22,853 nucleotides of DNA from Blumeriella jaapii (taxonomy: Eukaryota; Ascomycota; Leotiomycetes; Helotiales; Drepanopezizaceae): positions 1 through 22,853 of the forward strand of contig VWND01000077.1 in assembly GCA_009599575.1 (NCBI GenBank), read 5' to 3'. The notes beneath the pieces were generated by a model. The model saw only the letters and a list, made by a program, of their open reading frames with translations, did no database searches and was not told the DNA's origin. The first letter of the stretch is position 1. Each line of letters begins with the position of its first letter. This document shows positions 1 to 10,021 of the stretch, in pieces. The translations under genes and the position numbers were made by a program.

Positions 1-64
1 TGGCTTCGATGATACGTTCGCTTTGGTTTGTTTAAAAACGAATTTTATAAATTTGAAATACTAA

Positions 65-160
65 AGTGGGCTGCCTTCCCACATTTATCCTGCGGGCACT
101 CGATAATGTGGTGGGAAAGCAAGTGTCCCACTGCATCCAAGTGTCCCATCTCAATTCATG
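65..160 (+). repeat. Left terminal inverted repeat
   Basis: Pairs with 1362-1459. It contains two internal AAGTGTCCCA motifs 19 bp apart and is clearly GC-richer than the interior. Similarity to the right arm continues more weakly to about 187, through GCATTTTATATTA. Confidence 0.85.
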
Positions 161-172
161 ATTTTTTACGAT

Positions 173-545
173 CGCATTTTATATTAAAATATTATTTAAT
201 TACGCCAAATTGAAAGGTAATAAAAGCAGAAAGCTATTTTTAGATTTTAAATTAAAAATTGCATTTTTATTAATTAAAAGTTACTAAATTACATATTTTC
301 GTTGATTTTTTTATTTTTTTTTAGCGCATTTTGTATTAAAACACTATCAACGCCAGATTTTAATTGTAATAAATTGATAAATAATAAAAACAGAAAGCGT
401 ATTATTAAATTATAAGTTAAAAGTTTTATTTTTATTAATTAAAAGTTTTAAAACGTAATGTTTTGTTTTAATTTATTATTTTATAATCGCATTTTAAATT
501 AAAAACTTCCAACGCTAGTTATTTAATTATAATAACTGAAGAAAA
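173..545 (+). repeat. Imperfect subterminal direct repeats of about 150-165 bp in the TIR element
   Basis: CGCATTTT followed by (t/a)(a/t)ATTAAAA recurs at 173, 325 and 488, with similar following text (AACGCC or ACGCTAG, TTTAATT(A/G)TAAT, AAAA(G)CAGAAAGC, TTTTTATTAATTAAAAG). This gives about two and a half degenerate units. Subterminal repeats in non-autonomous elements are often transposase-binding, but that role here is only an inference. From about 545 to 1361 I see only AT-rich sequence without recognisable content. Confidence 0.55.
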
Positions 546-1361
546 GTAAGTTCAGTTTGCATTCGAAAGAATTTATAGAAATTATGAATTTCTACGTCGG
601 AATATTTATTTCTGATTAATTGAAAGTAATTTAAAATCGTTTTTGTACGCATTTCCAATCAGAAATTGTATTAATTAAACGGCTACGAATCGTATAAATA
701 CAATATACTTTTATTAAAACTAAATAAGCTTATATAATTTTTTTGTGCTTTCTAGCTATTTTACATATGCTTTTCAGCTTTTAAATATCGGTAAATATTT
801 ATATTCGGAGGTAAAAACAAAACGCAAAAGGTAAAAGAAAACCGTTAGTTTTACGAAAAGCTTTTGCTTAAGCGTATAATAAGTAAAGAAGCTGCTTCGA
901 GCCTTGGATTTTAGATTGTAAAAGCAATAAAGCTGTAAAACAAAAAAAAATCGTATTAAAAATAATAAATTGCATTTTTTTTGTTTGCCAAAATCTTAAT
1001 ATATAATAAACGCGCGAGCTTAATAAAGCTTTATAATTATCGAATATTTTAATAACCGATTAAAAAGGTTTATCTGAATTATAATACAACACATTTTAAT
1101 TGCAAACAAATGTAAATAGAGGCTTTTAAAAAGCGAAAAAGCGAAAAAAAAATGAAAATCGTACAAAACACTTGTTAAATTAGTTTTTAGTAATAAAATT
1201 TAATTTTTTTAATTTAAAATCTGAAAATACCTGCTTGCTTTTCGCATTATCATACTTTAATGGCTATTTATTGAATTATTTGGCGTTGGTGGTGTTTATC
1301 AGCTCTTTTGATGATGGCAAAAACTGGTTCAAAGCTAATATAAAATGCAAAATCAAAATAA

Positions 1362-1459
1362 CATGAACTGAAATGGGACACTTGGATGCAGTGGGACATT
1401 TGCTTTCCTCCTCCACATTATCCGAGTGCCGCAGGGATAAATGTGGGAGGCAGCCTACG
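1362..1459 (-). repeat. Right terminal inverted repeat
   Basis: Reverse complement of 65-160 with a few mismatches and small indels. The outer end is GGCAGCCTACG, against AGTGGGCTGCC on the left. Confidence 0.85.
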
Positions 1460-2305
1460 ATTAATCGAAAGTTTTAGGGGTTTGTTTAATAATTTAAAAT
1501 GTTAATATTTAATTTTTGTGCGAATTCTGGTTTAGAAGGCCAAGTAAAACAATTTTTTTTTGGCTTATATTAATTTCGCTTAAAAACCTTTTTATTAACG
1601 AAAACGTTTGAAACTTTCGTATAACATACGATAATAAGCTTTAAAGTTTTTTGGTTTAGTAGCGAATTATTAATAACAAATTGTTTGAAAAAAGCGATAG
1701 TCTCGCGGATTTGCTAGCAATCGTGGTTTCGGAATTCCGATTTCACAAAGCTTTAATTAGTTTACGCTAGTTTCGAACCTTAATAGCCTTTATATTTATT
1801 TATCGATTTAATAATATTGTTGGTAATTGGGTTATAATAGCGAAAAAGTTTATCGAATATTTTAGTTTTAGAAATTTCCGAAATTTTTACAGATTTTTTT
1901 ATATTTTTCGATAAAATCGGTAATATTGGCGCTATTAAATAAAGGTGCACCAAGGAGCCAGAAAGAGGTATACGGCCTGCGCATAAAAAAACGAAAAAAG
2001 CGTCGTTGTTTATGGTATTTGCGAAAGTATTGATAGGATTTTAAATTAAATAAAATAAATGTTTTCTGGAGTTGCAGGTTATAAGTTTTCAGTATGACAA
2101 AAAAATCGTTTTTAATAGAAAAGTTATTAAAAAGGTTTTGTGTTTTTTTGAAAAAATTGACCTCCCCTAAGGTTTCGTTTACCCTCTTTGACCTCCTATG
2201 TTCCACAAACCTTGTTTTTTAATAAAATTCCTTACATTAATATGATATTATTGTATAACTTTACGGTTTTTCGCTATTCCGTGGCTCAAGCTATACACCA
2301 CGTAC

Positions 2306-2785
2306 AGCCATTTTTTTTACTATTTTTAATAAAAAGCTCCGCAAATTGTAATTGCTTATAAATTAAAAAAGCGTAAAAAAATCAAAAGATTGAATTTTCT
2401 AAAGCTTTTAACTAAAAAAGATTTAGTTTAAAAAAGCCGAGCGCAGCGGTCGAAGCGTAACGAACTAATATTCGATTTGTTATTTTTTAAACAAAAAAGC
2501 GATTTTCGCGTTTTGAATTTCGCACGGTTCAAAATTGGCCTAACCGTATTTTAAACGTTTTTAAAAATATATTATTTTTTTGTAATTTAATAATTATGCG
2601 TAAAATAAAAAAAGCTATTAAGAGTTTTTTATATAATGCAGCTGCGAATAATATTATATAAAAGATTTTTTTAAGCCGTAGTGGCGAAATATCGAAATCG
2701 ATTTTAATTGAGAATTTAAGAAATGCAATCGGCGAATATATAAAAACGAAATACCGAAGTTTGAATTTTTGCGTAAGTTATCAAA
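2306..2785. other. AT-rich spacer, no recognisable gene
   Basis: No coding match was found on either strand. It contains a short inverted pair (ACGGTT at 2525 and AACCGT near 2544) and a small GC-richer island, GCCGAGCGCAGCGGTCGAAG, near 2437. It is probably old, mutated repeat sequence between element A and repeat R1. Confidence 0.4.
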
Positions 2786-3069
2786 TATAAAAGTAGATAA
2801 GAAAACCAAACTAATACGGCCATATATCGGTAAGTAAAATAGTTTAGGAAATCTTTAGAAAAAATTAAAAAAAGGAAGAAAAAAAAAAAAATAAATAAAA
2901 GTATAAATTTAAAACCGCGTGCCTATAATATTATTTAAGGGAATGCTTTGCTTTTATACTTATTAAAGGTAGTTAATAGCAGAGGGTTTCGGAGGGGTCC
3001 ATGCCTCGACCATAGCTGAAAAACTACCAACTTCTATTAATACAAGGTATCACCGTGTCCCGTTTTACA
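2786..3069 (+). repeat. R1: LTR-like repeat, direct copy of R2 (18352-18628)
   Basis: About 284 bp, homologous over its full length to 18352-18628. It shares AAAACCA(A/G)ACT(A/G)ATACGGCC near the start, then an A-rich stretch, CTTTGCTTTTATAC, AGGGTTTCGGAGGGGTCC and ATTAATACAA near the end. Reading the better-preserved end of each copy, the ends are TGTAAAAG (from R2) and CGTTTTACA (from R1). That gives a 7-bp TG...CA terminal inversion, as LTRs have. No matching 5-bp duplication is visible (TCAAA against ACAAT), and no PBS, PPT or coding region belongs to it. It may be a solo LTR or another small repeat family. Confidence 0.6.
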
Positions 3070-3299
3070 ACAATTTTCGCGCTAGAAAGTTTTGTATCCA
3101 CGGTTAAAAATTCGATTTGCTTTGCAACTCGAACTTTTTTCAGCGCCGCCCGTACCGACGTTTATTTATCGGTGCTTTAATCAAAATTCTTTTTTTATTA
3201 ATTTTGTTTTTCAAAAAAAACTGAAGTTTTTCTTTTTTATTAATTCGATCTGCTTCTGCAATTCGAATCACTCTTTTTTAATATTACAATATCTTATGC

Positions 3300-4660
3300 T
3301 TTTTTTATAAATCGACGTAGCATCCGAAAACGAACGCAACCCGTACGATTCGGCTTCGAATCAGCATTTTCATCCTCTGCTTCTGCTTTTGCCGCTTTCG
3401 AATTTCTATTCGTTTTAGACTTTTTCGACGATTCTGGCAGCGAATTTTTTATTCTATTCTACGACTTTTTTATTAAATTATAATTATCTGCTAAATTTTT
3501 TTCGCTTTATTATTATCGAATTTTAAAATCGAATTATACGACGCTGATATTCTAATACTTTTAAACCGACGAATGCTTTTACGACTGTTTAATATATTTG
3601 CTAACGCTAAAAGATTTATTTACTGCGGCCAGCAGCTTTAAATCGTTCAAATAATCGTTTTAAGCTATTGCCGCCGCTCGTTTTTCAGCTTTTCCTCGCT
3701 TATTATCGCCCGCGACGCCGCCTTTTTTTTACTTTCGAGCTTACGCGCGCTTTTACGACGGACTTTTAATTAATTTCCGAATATTATTTTTTCGTTTTCG
3801 ATTCAGCTATTTTTCGAATCGAATTATCCAAAATCAAATACTTTTCGCTACGCTTTCAACGATTTATTAAAAAAAAATTAAATATAACGCATAAAAAATA
3901 ATATAAAAAGCTGTTTATTAAAAAATACTTAAAAAACTTTTATATAAAATATAAACTAAGCTAAAGCGTATTTCAAATGTATTATTAAAAAAGCAAAAAA
4001 CTATTATTTTAAAACATTTAAATTCCGAGTTTTATAACTAAACCCAATCGGCCCGAAACGTTTTTTCGCATTTTTAATCAGCGCTTTTTTAATTACAACC
4101 GCGTTTAATTTGCTAAATTGCAATATAATAAGTTTTATATAAATAACGGTCAGATTTATAATAACTTTTCGTTTTTTTTATTTATCCGTTACGCAATTAT
4201 TAGCAAAATTGCTAAAAACAATTAATTTAAAAATATATACGAAAAATTTTTTTTTATTTTTAAATACGATTTTTCGAATAAAAAAAATATAAAATAAATA
4301 ATAATTATATTATTTTAAACGAGTTTTTGGCCGTTGCGAATAAAAAATCACGTAATATCCCGAATTAAAAAAATAGTTTCTGCTCGTCGTATAAGCCATT
4401 TTTTTTCTTTGCTATAACTTTTGCTAATTAAAACTCTAAGCGTATTTCCGGTATTTTTAAAACTTTATAACGTTTTATTTTCCCAGCCCCTTTTATTCGC
4501 ACAGCTTTTTTTTTTTTTAGCAAAAATTCTTACGAGCGTATAGCTGTTATTTCTGCCATCCCCGTTTTTTCCGCTTGGCTACGCGTTTTTTTCTGGCGCT
4601 TATTATAATTGCGGCAAGCTCGGCCATTTCGCAAACATTTGCTTCGACGCCAAATTCAAT
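3300..4660 (+). pseudogene. Element O gag remnant with a damaged CCHC zinc knuckle
   Basis: The certain part is the knuckle at 4601-4642, reading Y-Y-N-C-G-K-L-G-H-F-A-N-I-C. The first Cys of the C-x2-C-x4-H-x4-C pattern is now Tyr (TGT to TAT, a G-to-A change); the other three ligands remain. This motif in retrotransposon gag binds the RNA genome. Upstream to about 3300 the sequence is AT-rich with scattered coding-like stretches (for instance 3320-3450 and 3650-3780, where GCC and CGC codons persist), but I could not align a capsid domain. The gag extent is therefore inferred from position alone. The frame at 3092-3310 is mostly poly-Phe from T-rich DNA and is not taken as the gag start. 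Confidence 0.6.
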
Positions 4661-4839
4661 CGCAAAATCGCCGAAATAATTATCGACGAAAAGCAAAACG
4701 ATTTATTAAAAATTTTTTAAATCGTAGCAAAAACTTTTATTATAACAAAGATTCGATTTGTAAAAAAATTTAAAATTTAATTAACGTTTTTTTTATAAAA
4801 AAACGACAGTTTTTAGTTTTTTATAAAATTAATACGCAA

Positions 4840-5000
4840 TAAATTATATATTAAAACATTTGCATATATCGATAGCGAAGCTAATATTTTCGATGCGATT
4901 AAAATTTTTTTAACGTATTAATTTTTTTTCAAACGTTTCGAAATAAATTTTTATTCGGCTGCACAAATTTATTATATCTACCGGCTATAATAGCGAACCG
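4840..5000 (+). pseudogene. Element O aspartic protease remnant
   Basis: At 4865-4915 a frame reads YIDSEANIFDAI. It matches the retropepsin active-site pattern (I/L/A)-D-S-G-A-x-x-x-F-I-D, with the active-site Gly changed to Glu (GGA to GAA) at 4877. Its place, about 230 bp after the zinc knuckle and 950 bp before RT, is right for the protease that matures the polyprotein. Only the motif is recognisable, so the limits are approximate. Confidence 0.55.
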
Positions 5001-5829
5001 GAAAAGCCTATTTTTTTCTGCTATTATTTTTTTTTTTTTTACAATTAATCGACGTCGTATAAATTTTCTTTTTCTGATTATAAACCTAGGCTTTACCGAC
5101 GTTTTTATTAATCGCAAATTTTTATAATATTACGATTTAAAACAAGCGTATAGCTAAAAAAAAAACAAAATAAAATGGCTATTCGATATGTTTATTATTT
5201 TTTATTTTAATAAGCAATTGTTTGTCGATTTTAATTAGCGAAAAAAACCTAAAATGCTTAATCGCATATATTAAAAAAATGCAAATAAACGAGACAGCGC
5301 AATAGAAGTTTTACATACCTCTGCTAATACTTTTATAACGATCAAAAAGACCTATTTAAATTTTAGAATTAATAAATCTTTTATATTTATACGAAACCTT
5401 AAAAGCAATTTGTATAAAATAGAAAAGTTTTTTTTATTAACAATTCTGAACCGACCAAACCGGTTTTTTTTCAACCGTGCCAATTATCTCTTTTTTATTT
5501 CCAATTGCAATATCAGCTGTATTTCCGCCTTTGCATTTAGCGCTTTATAAATACGTTACGAAAAGCGAATGCGAACCGCAAAAAAAAAAAAATTACCATT
5601 ATTCAACGACTGCACGTTTGTTACTTTTATATATAATATAAACAAAAAAACGTTCCCGCCGTACGAAAATCGCCGAATTTAAAAAAATTATATAATTCGC
5701 GGCAATAAAAAGCATTTCCGTTCCCGACGTTTTATAAGCCAAATATAACGATAATATAATTTTTATAAAAAAGCTTTTTCCAGTTTAATATTTAAAATTC
5801 GAAAAACTGTTTTATAAGTAAAAAAGCGA

Positions 5830-6570
5830 TAAGCTCGCTTTTCGCCGCTCCGATATAAATTACAAAATATATATTTTTACCACGGAAAATACGCTTTTTA
5901 TAAAACTATTCAAACGCTTTACGAATAAATAGCTTACAAAAGTCAAAAGCTATATTTTCGACAATTTGTAAAAGCTTTAAAAGCTTTTTTATTAAACTTT
6001 TTAATACTTTTTTTCGCCGCCCCGATTTTATTTATTAAAAAGTCAAACGGTTTTATACGCTTATATATCGATTATCGCAAGCTTAACGATTTTACGAAAA
6101 AGAATTTTTATTTTTTATTTTTTAATTAACGAAATATTAGCGCGAATTATTAAAACCAAAGTATTTACGAAAATTAATATTTAATAAGCATTTAATCGAA
6201 TCCGGATATTCGAAAAATTTAAAAAACTAATTAATTTCCGCATCCGATACGGCATATATAAATATAAAATCTTTTCGTTCGGTTTTATTAATAAGCCCGT
6301 TATATTTCAACGCTTTATTAATAATATTTTTATAAAATATTTAAATAATTTCTGCTCGGCGTATTTTAACGATATTTTTATTTATTCCGCGAATAATTTA
6401 AAATATAAAATTTACGTTAAAAAGATTTTGTCGATTTTAAAAAAAATACGATTTAAAAGCTAATATTAAAAAATGCGAATTTAATATTACGAAAACCAAA
6501 TTTTTAAATTTCGTTATTAATATTTAAAATATTAAAATAAATCCGAAAAAAAAAAAATCGTTATTATTAA
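5830..6570 (+). pseudogene. Element O reverse transcriptase remnant
   Basis: Clear RT blocks can be read in order: AAPxLF-like (S/A)P(R/I)LFIKKSNGF near 6015-6055, LYIDYRKLNDFTKK (6061-6105), F-N-R-I-R after 6190, FSFGFINKPVIFQRFINNIF (6274-6333, equivalent to MPFGLTNAPxTFQRxIN), and the catalytic YxDD box as Y-F-N-D (6362-6373). The YxDD box has lost its first Asp to Asn. A downstream FNITKTKFL-like stretch (about 6480-6510) matches the region after the palm. The upstream tether DKLASRRSDINYKI (from about 5829) resembles the 'xLPPHRPxDHxI' lead-in of fungal gypsy RTs. Multiple TAA/TAG stops make it inactive. Confidence 0.88.
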
Positions 6571-6619
6571 AAATTAGTAATATGCAGCGCGAATATGCGA
6601 AGCGTATAAAATTTCCTAA

Positions 6620-7137
6620 GCTTTTGCAATTTTTATAAACGCTTTATAGCCGGCTATAACCGCATTTTGCCGCTTTTTTTATTGCTTTTATAAGCAAAAA
6701 ACGTTTTTTTTGTATTCGAAAAAAAGCAGAAAAACGCATAAAAAACATTACGCAAAACTTTGTTAAATACTTTTATTTTATGCTATTACGATTCTTATAA
6801 GCAAACGCGCCTGGAAACCGACTTTTTTGATAAAATAATAACTAGCGTATTATCGTAATTGCAAAAAAAATAATTTTTATTATTCGGTCGGTTTTTTTTT
6901 TAAAAATTATAATCGACGCGGCCGAATTTAATTATGCGATTTACGATAAAAAGCTTTTCGTTATTTTTCGCTTTTTTAAAAATTATAAATCGGAATTATT
7001 AAGCGTTTAAAAAAACGTATATATATATATCGATTACCGCGCTTTAAAAATATTTTATAATAATTAAAAACTTTTCGGCCCGATAAGCCCGATAGGCCGA
7101 GTTTTTTTCGCCGATTTTTATTTTATAATTATATATC
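6620..7137 (+). pseudogene. Element O RNase H remnant, 5' part (interrupted by element I)
   Basis: FCNFYKRFIAGYNR (from about 6626) corresponds to the 'FxNFYRRFIxxYS' connector. CYYDSYKQTRLETDFFD (6782-6831) is the first RNase H block, normally LETDASD; the catalytic Asp is kept but the following Ala-Ser is Phe-Phe. LKTFRP...FFRRFLFYNYI up to 7137 corresponds to 'LSxRQARWAEFLxxFxFxIxYRPG'. The reading is cut at the Ile-Tyr-Arg codons by element I and continues at 13638. RNase H removes the RNA strand during reverse transcription. Confidence 0.85.
7133..7137 (+). repeat. Target site duplication, left (ATATC)
   Basis: Pairs with ATACC at 13638-13642. It lies in the Ile-Tyr-Arg codons of the RNase H / YRPG region of element O. 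Confidence 0.85.
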
Positions 7138-7407
7138 TGTGACGATTCACTCTTTTGCCACCTCGTGTGTCACCCCAGCAATTATGTGTAGTTGCAAGCT
7201 TCCTGGTCTTCTGGTGGGTCTTTTTATCAACTGTGGAGATTATTTATATATATAAAGCCCTCTTTTCTTAGCAATTTCTGCCTTCTGCAATTATTGATTT
7301 TAAATAAATATCTTTGTTATAAAACCAAAAGCTCGTTTTCTTATATTATATAAACACGGCGATTAATTAACTGATTTTCCAGCCCTTCGATTAATTAAAT
7401 CGTTATA
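7138..7407 (+). repeat. 5' LTR of element I
   Basis: Starts TGTGACGA and ends TCGTTATA (ancestrally TCGTCACA, judged from the other copy), a terminal inversion. A TATA-like run ending TATAAAG (7245-7257) and AATAAA (7303-7308) are good candidates for the promoter and poly(A) signal of the element transcript. The first 120 bp are less mutated than the same part of the 3' LTR. No convincing primer binding site follows; TGGCGACGGCG occurs 33 bp downstream. Confidence 0.95.
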
Positions 7408-8150
7408 TTATTAACAATTCTTTTTTTACGCTGGCGACGGCGTAAACTATTTTTTTCCTCGAATTTTTTACGAATTATATTAAAATGATCGACCGGTCGT
7501 AAAAAGGCTTATTTCCGCACTTCGCGAAAAATGGCTTTTGTTTAACGATTTCTTTTTTAACAAAGCTTTTCAGCTTCTGCTATTACACCTTAACCTCTTT
7601 TTTTTTAATCAGCGAAAAAGCAGCTTTTTCCAAAAGCTTTTTCTTTTAAAAAACAGTCTTTCTTTCTTCCGAGAAAAAAAAAAACAAAAGAAAGGGCAGA
7701 GCGTTAATCATCATTTTTTCGCCTGCCACTTTTTTTTTTTTGCAGCTTAGCGCTAAAAGCATTTAGTTAAAACTTTTGCAAAATCAATTAAAAAAAACGC
7801 AAAAGCGTAAACGACAACTTTTGGAAACTATACGATTGCGACAAACCTTTTAATCAGAACGTTTAATAAAATTTATCGAACGTATTTTTGTTAGTCGCGA
7901 ATCTGCTGTTTTTCCACTTTTTCGCAACGTTTCATTTTAATTAATAAACGCTGCAAACCAATTTCCACGCTTTTCGCGAACTTTTTTTAAATCTTTTTAT
8001 AACGGCCAAAACCTTAGCGCGCTTTTTAAACGTTATAATTCCCATTTATTTACTAACTTTCGATTAGCTCGTATAAAACGCGTTCCGAATTTTAAATTTA
8101 AATTAAATAATAATAAAAATTATAAAACACGCTATTAAAAAACTAAAGTT
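7408..8150 (+). other. Element I leader and gag N-terminal region, not readable
   Basis: T-rich and A-rich homopolymer runs dominate. The frame at 7538-7750 consists largely of Phe, Leu and Lys from such runs and shows no family motif. It is expected to hold the untranslated leader and the start of gag. Confidence 0.5.
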
Positions 8151-8960
8151 TTCGATAACCTCGAATTTTACTACGATTATTTCGCTAACGATCGATTTCG
8201 CAAAAATTATATATTCGATCAAACCGAAAGCGTAGCAAAAAAGTTTCTGACCCCGCGTATTTTAGACCGTTCCGATCTTATTTCTTCCGAAAAATTAATC
8301 AAAAAAATCGCCGATTTTTTGGCCGATTTTTCCGACGTTCAAAAGGCCGAAAACGAATTTAAAATATTTATAATAAATACGCACGACGATTTTTAGCGAT
8401 TTTATTTGCGATTTTTTATTTTCGCAGCGAACGCTTAAATACGAACCGATAAATAGCTTCGAAACGCTTTTCGCGACAAAATACCAAAGCGTCTACGAGA
8501 AAAGCTGCATTTGAAATAGGCGCGTACAACGACTTTTAAAAATTGGCTTACCGCCGTCCGTTAAAAAAAACAAAATCAATTAGCTAAACGAATTTTATAC
8601 GCGAATCGCTTTTTAACCAAATTTATTATTTATTAAAATAATAAATTCTTAACCAAAGCGTATTACGAATTAAATCGTACGTATGAAAATCGTTTAAATG
8701 CTTTATAAGCTTCTTCTCAGCCTTTTTACTGTTTTTTTTTTTCTTTTTTTTTTTACGCCAAAACGCTTTTTTTTGGCGTTTTTTTTTTTTTTTTCGATCG
8801 GACCAACGATAACGCTCGTTTTTTATTTCATATTAAAAAGTTTAAAAAAAAGCCAATTTGCAAAATCTTTTACGGGCCGACCCTCGGTTCCACCCAAAGG
8901 CCCTTTTAAACTGATAAATATAAACGAAATCGAGCCGGCCGAAAATTCGCTTTTTTAATA
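8150..8960 (+). pseudogene. Element I gag (capsid) remnant
   Basis: From about 8167 a readable frame runs F-Y-Y-D-Y-F, then RKNYIFDQTESVAKKFL, TPRILDRSDLISSEKL, KKIADFLADFSDVQKAENEF and THDDF*RFY (about 8380-8405). These resemble fungal gypsy capsids, where 'THDDFWxFYxRFxxLA' follows an acidic helix; the Trp is now TAG. The frame continues through FAANA and DKIPKRLREKLHL to about 8515. Downstream to 8960 the frame holds poly-Phe and a Pro/Gly-containing piece (GRPSVPPKGPF at about 8875-8910). No intact zinc knuckle was found. Gag forms the virus-like particle. Confidence 0.75.
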
Positions 8961-9184
8961 ATAATAGTAAAAACGAAAACCTTTTTTCAAACGATTTCCA
9001 AAACGTATATAAAAAAATTAAAAGCTTTCCCGCCAATCGAAAAACGCCTAAGCCTAAGCAAAGCTTTTTTTTTAAGCGTATTACGCGATATGCGTTATTT
9101 TAACGTTCGAAAGCTTTTTGATAGCGATTTATTAATAATTCCCGTTTATATTTATTAAAAATAGCTTTTCGTACAAAATAAAAA

Positions 9185-9520
9185 CGCTCGCCGATTTTAA
9201 AGCGAACGGTTATGCGTTAATCGATTCGGCGCTGATTAAATCTTTTTTTTTTTTTTTTTTAAACTTTTAATTTAATTTTTTCCGGCTTTTTTTTCTGTAA
9301 AAAAAGTATAATAAAGCTCGTAGCTATTTAATTATATATTTTACGCTTTTTATTTTATTATTATTAACAATCGAATACAATCGTTTATTTTTTTTTTAAT
9401 TATTAATTTCGGAAATTATAATATGATTTTAAAAAAAGCTTGGTTGGCCGAACATCAAATTTTATTAGACTGTAATAAACGCAAGCTTTATTAGCCGAAG
9501 TTTTACCTTTTCATAACCTT
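9185..9520 (+). pseudogene. Element I aspartic protease remnant
   Basis: LADFKANGYALIDSA (9190-9234) matches the fungal gypsy protease pattern L-x-D-S-G-A-N-G-Y-A-F-I-D. The active-site Ser-Gly has become Phe-Lys (TCC to TTT and GGA to AAA), both classical RIP transitions on opposite strands. The later AWLAEHQILLDCNKRKL (about 9440-9485) resembles the G-x-x-WLxxHxxxLD segment that follows the protease. Activity is certainly lost. Confidence 0.75.
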
Positions 9521-10021
9521 TTACGCTCGTTATATTAAAATTTTTTATTTATATTTTCGAAAAATTTAATTTCGTTATCAAAACGACGTTATAAAACGTA
9601 ACAAAAATCTTAACTAATTGTGGCAGGCCTACGACGCTATACGGAGCGCGAAAAGGTCGAATTTTACTCGCGGTGCCAATTTCGATGGCGATGCCAATGG
9701 AATACAAAAAATTACACCATTTTTCCAGGCTGCCGATCTTTCTTTTATTATTTCTTTTTCTTTTTTTTTTTTTTTTTTTTCGTTAAAAAAAAACAGCTTT
9801 TTCGTTTTACGAAAAACAATTATATTAAAAACCGAAGAAAAACCTTCGCCGCGATAGCCTTTCAGCTTAATATAATCGATAATTTAAACAAATCATCTTT
9901 TTTTAAACTTTCCAAACGACCAATTCGAAAACGAATCTTTTAACCTACTGCTTATCTAATTTTTATTTATCAAATTATTATATACGCTTTTAAGCTAATT
10001 TTCAGAAAAAAAGCAATTAAA

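Larger units (their letters stand above)
65..1459. mobile_element. 1.4-kb non-autonomous element with about 95-bp terminal inverted repeats, inserted in element A
   Basis: The first 96 bases (65-160) reappear as a reverse complement at 1362-1459, both beginning near GGCTGCC and sharing CCCACATTTATCC, AAGCAA(G)TGTCCCACTGCA and AAGTGTCCCAT. Weaker similarity extends to about 187 on the left. The flanks rejoin an uninterrupted site in element B (around 16600-16625), which proves the insertion. Candidate target duplications are ACTAA (60-64) and ATTAA (1460-1464), which differ by one C/T transition. No reading frame of note lies inside, so it resembles a large MITE or foldback element that would need an outside transposase. 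The TIRs retain CpA, unlike their host element, suggesting insertion after most of the RIP damage. Superfamily is not identifiable by eye. Confidence 0.85.
1..2305 (-). pseudogene. Element A: 5' end and gag of a RIP-damaged Ty3/gypsy element (truncated by window edge, split by a TIR element)
   Basis: Read on the minus strand, this is the start of a gypsy-type polyprotein. The longest open piece is 2206-1868 (112 codons) and contains NSANITDFIEKYKK, resembling the N-terminal gag of fungal Metaviridae with an 'NVTEFLxRYED'-like motif. The frame continues, broken by stops, to 1460 and resumes at 64-1. The same sequence occurs in direct reading at 15816-16690 (element B), so A and B are inverted copies of one family. 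The 5' non-coding part (about 2305-2207) matches 15803-15870, sharing the GAGCCACGGAATA block. A keeps more G and C than B upstream of NITDF. The minus-strand 5' edge at about 2305 is where homology to B stops; whether that is an LTR end or a truncation is unclear. The RIP interpretation is inferred from stop codons and transitions relative to B. Confidence 0.8.

Noticed and set aside
2786..3069. R as a 5S rRNA-derived SINE (CTGATACGGCCATA resembles the 5S start)
   Set aside because: Only a dozen bases agree. The internal control boxes and the rest of a 5S sequence are absent, and the TG...CA ends suggest an LTR instead.
3092..3310. 72-codon open frame next to R1
   Set aside because: It consists mainly of Phe, Leu and Asn from T-rich DNA, has no family motif, and lies at the degraded left edge of element O.
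4929..5117. Minus-strand Arg/Lys-rich frame of 62 codons
   Set aside because: It is antisense to the element O polyprotein, and the composition is explained by complementing TTT/CGA-rich coding DNA.
7538..7750. 70-codon frame after the element I 5' LTR
   Set aside because: Long poly-T and poly-A runs produce Phe/Lys-rich text; no gag feature can be recognised.
8698..8958. 86-codon frame and its minus-strand partner (8842-9036)
   Set aside because: The first half is poly-Phe. Only the Pro-rich end might be gag linker, and it is covered under the gag remnant. The minus-strand frame is a shadow.
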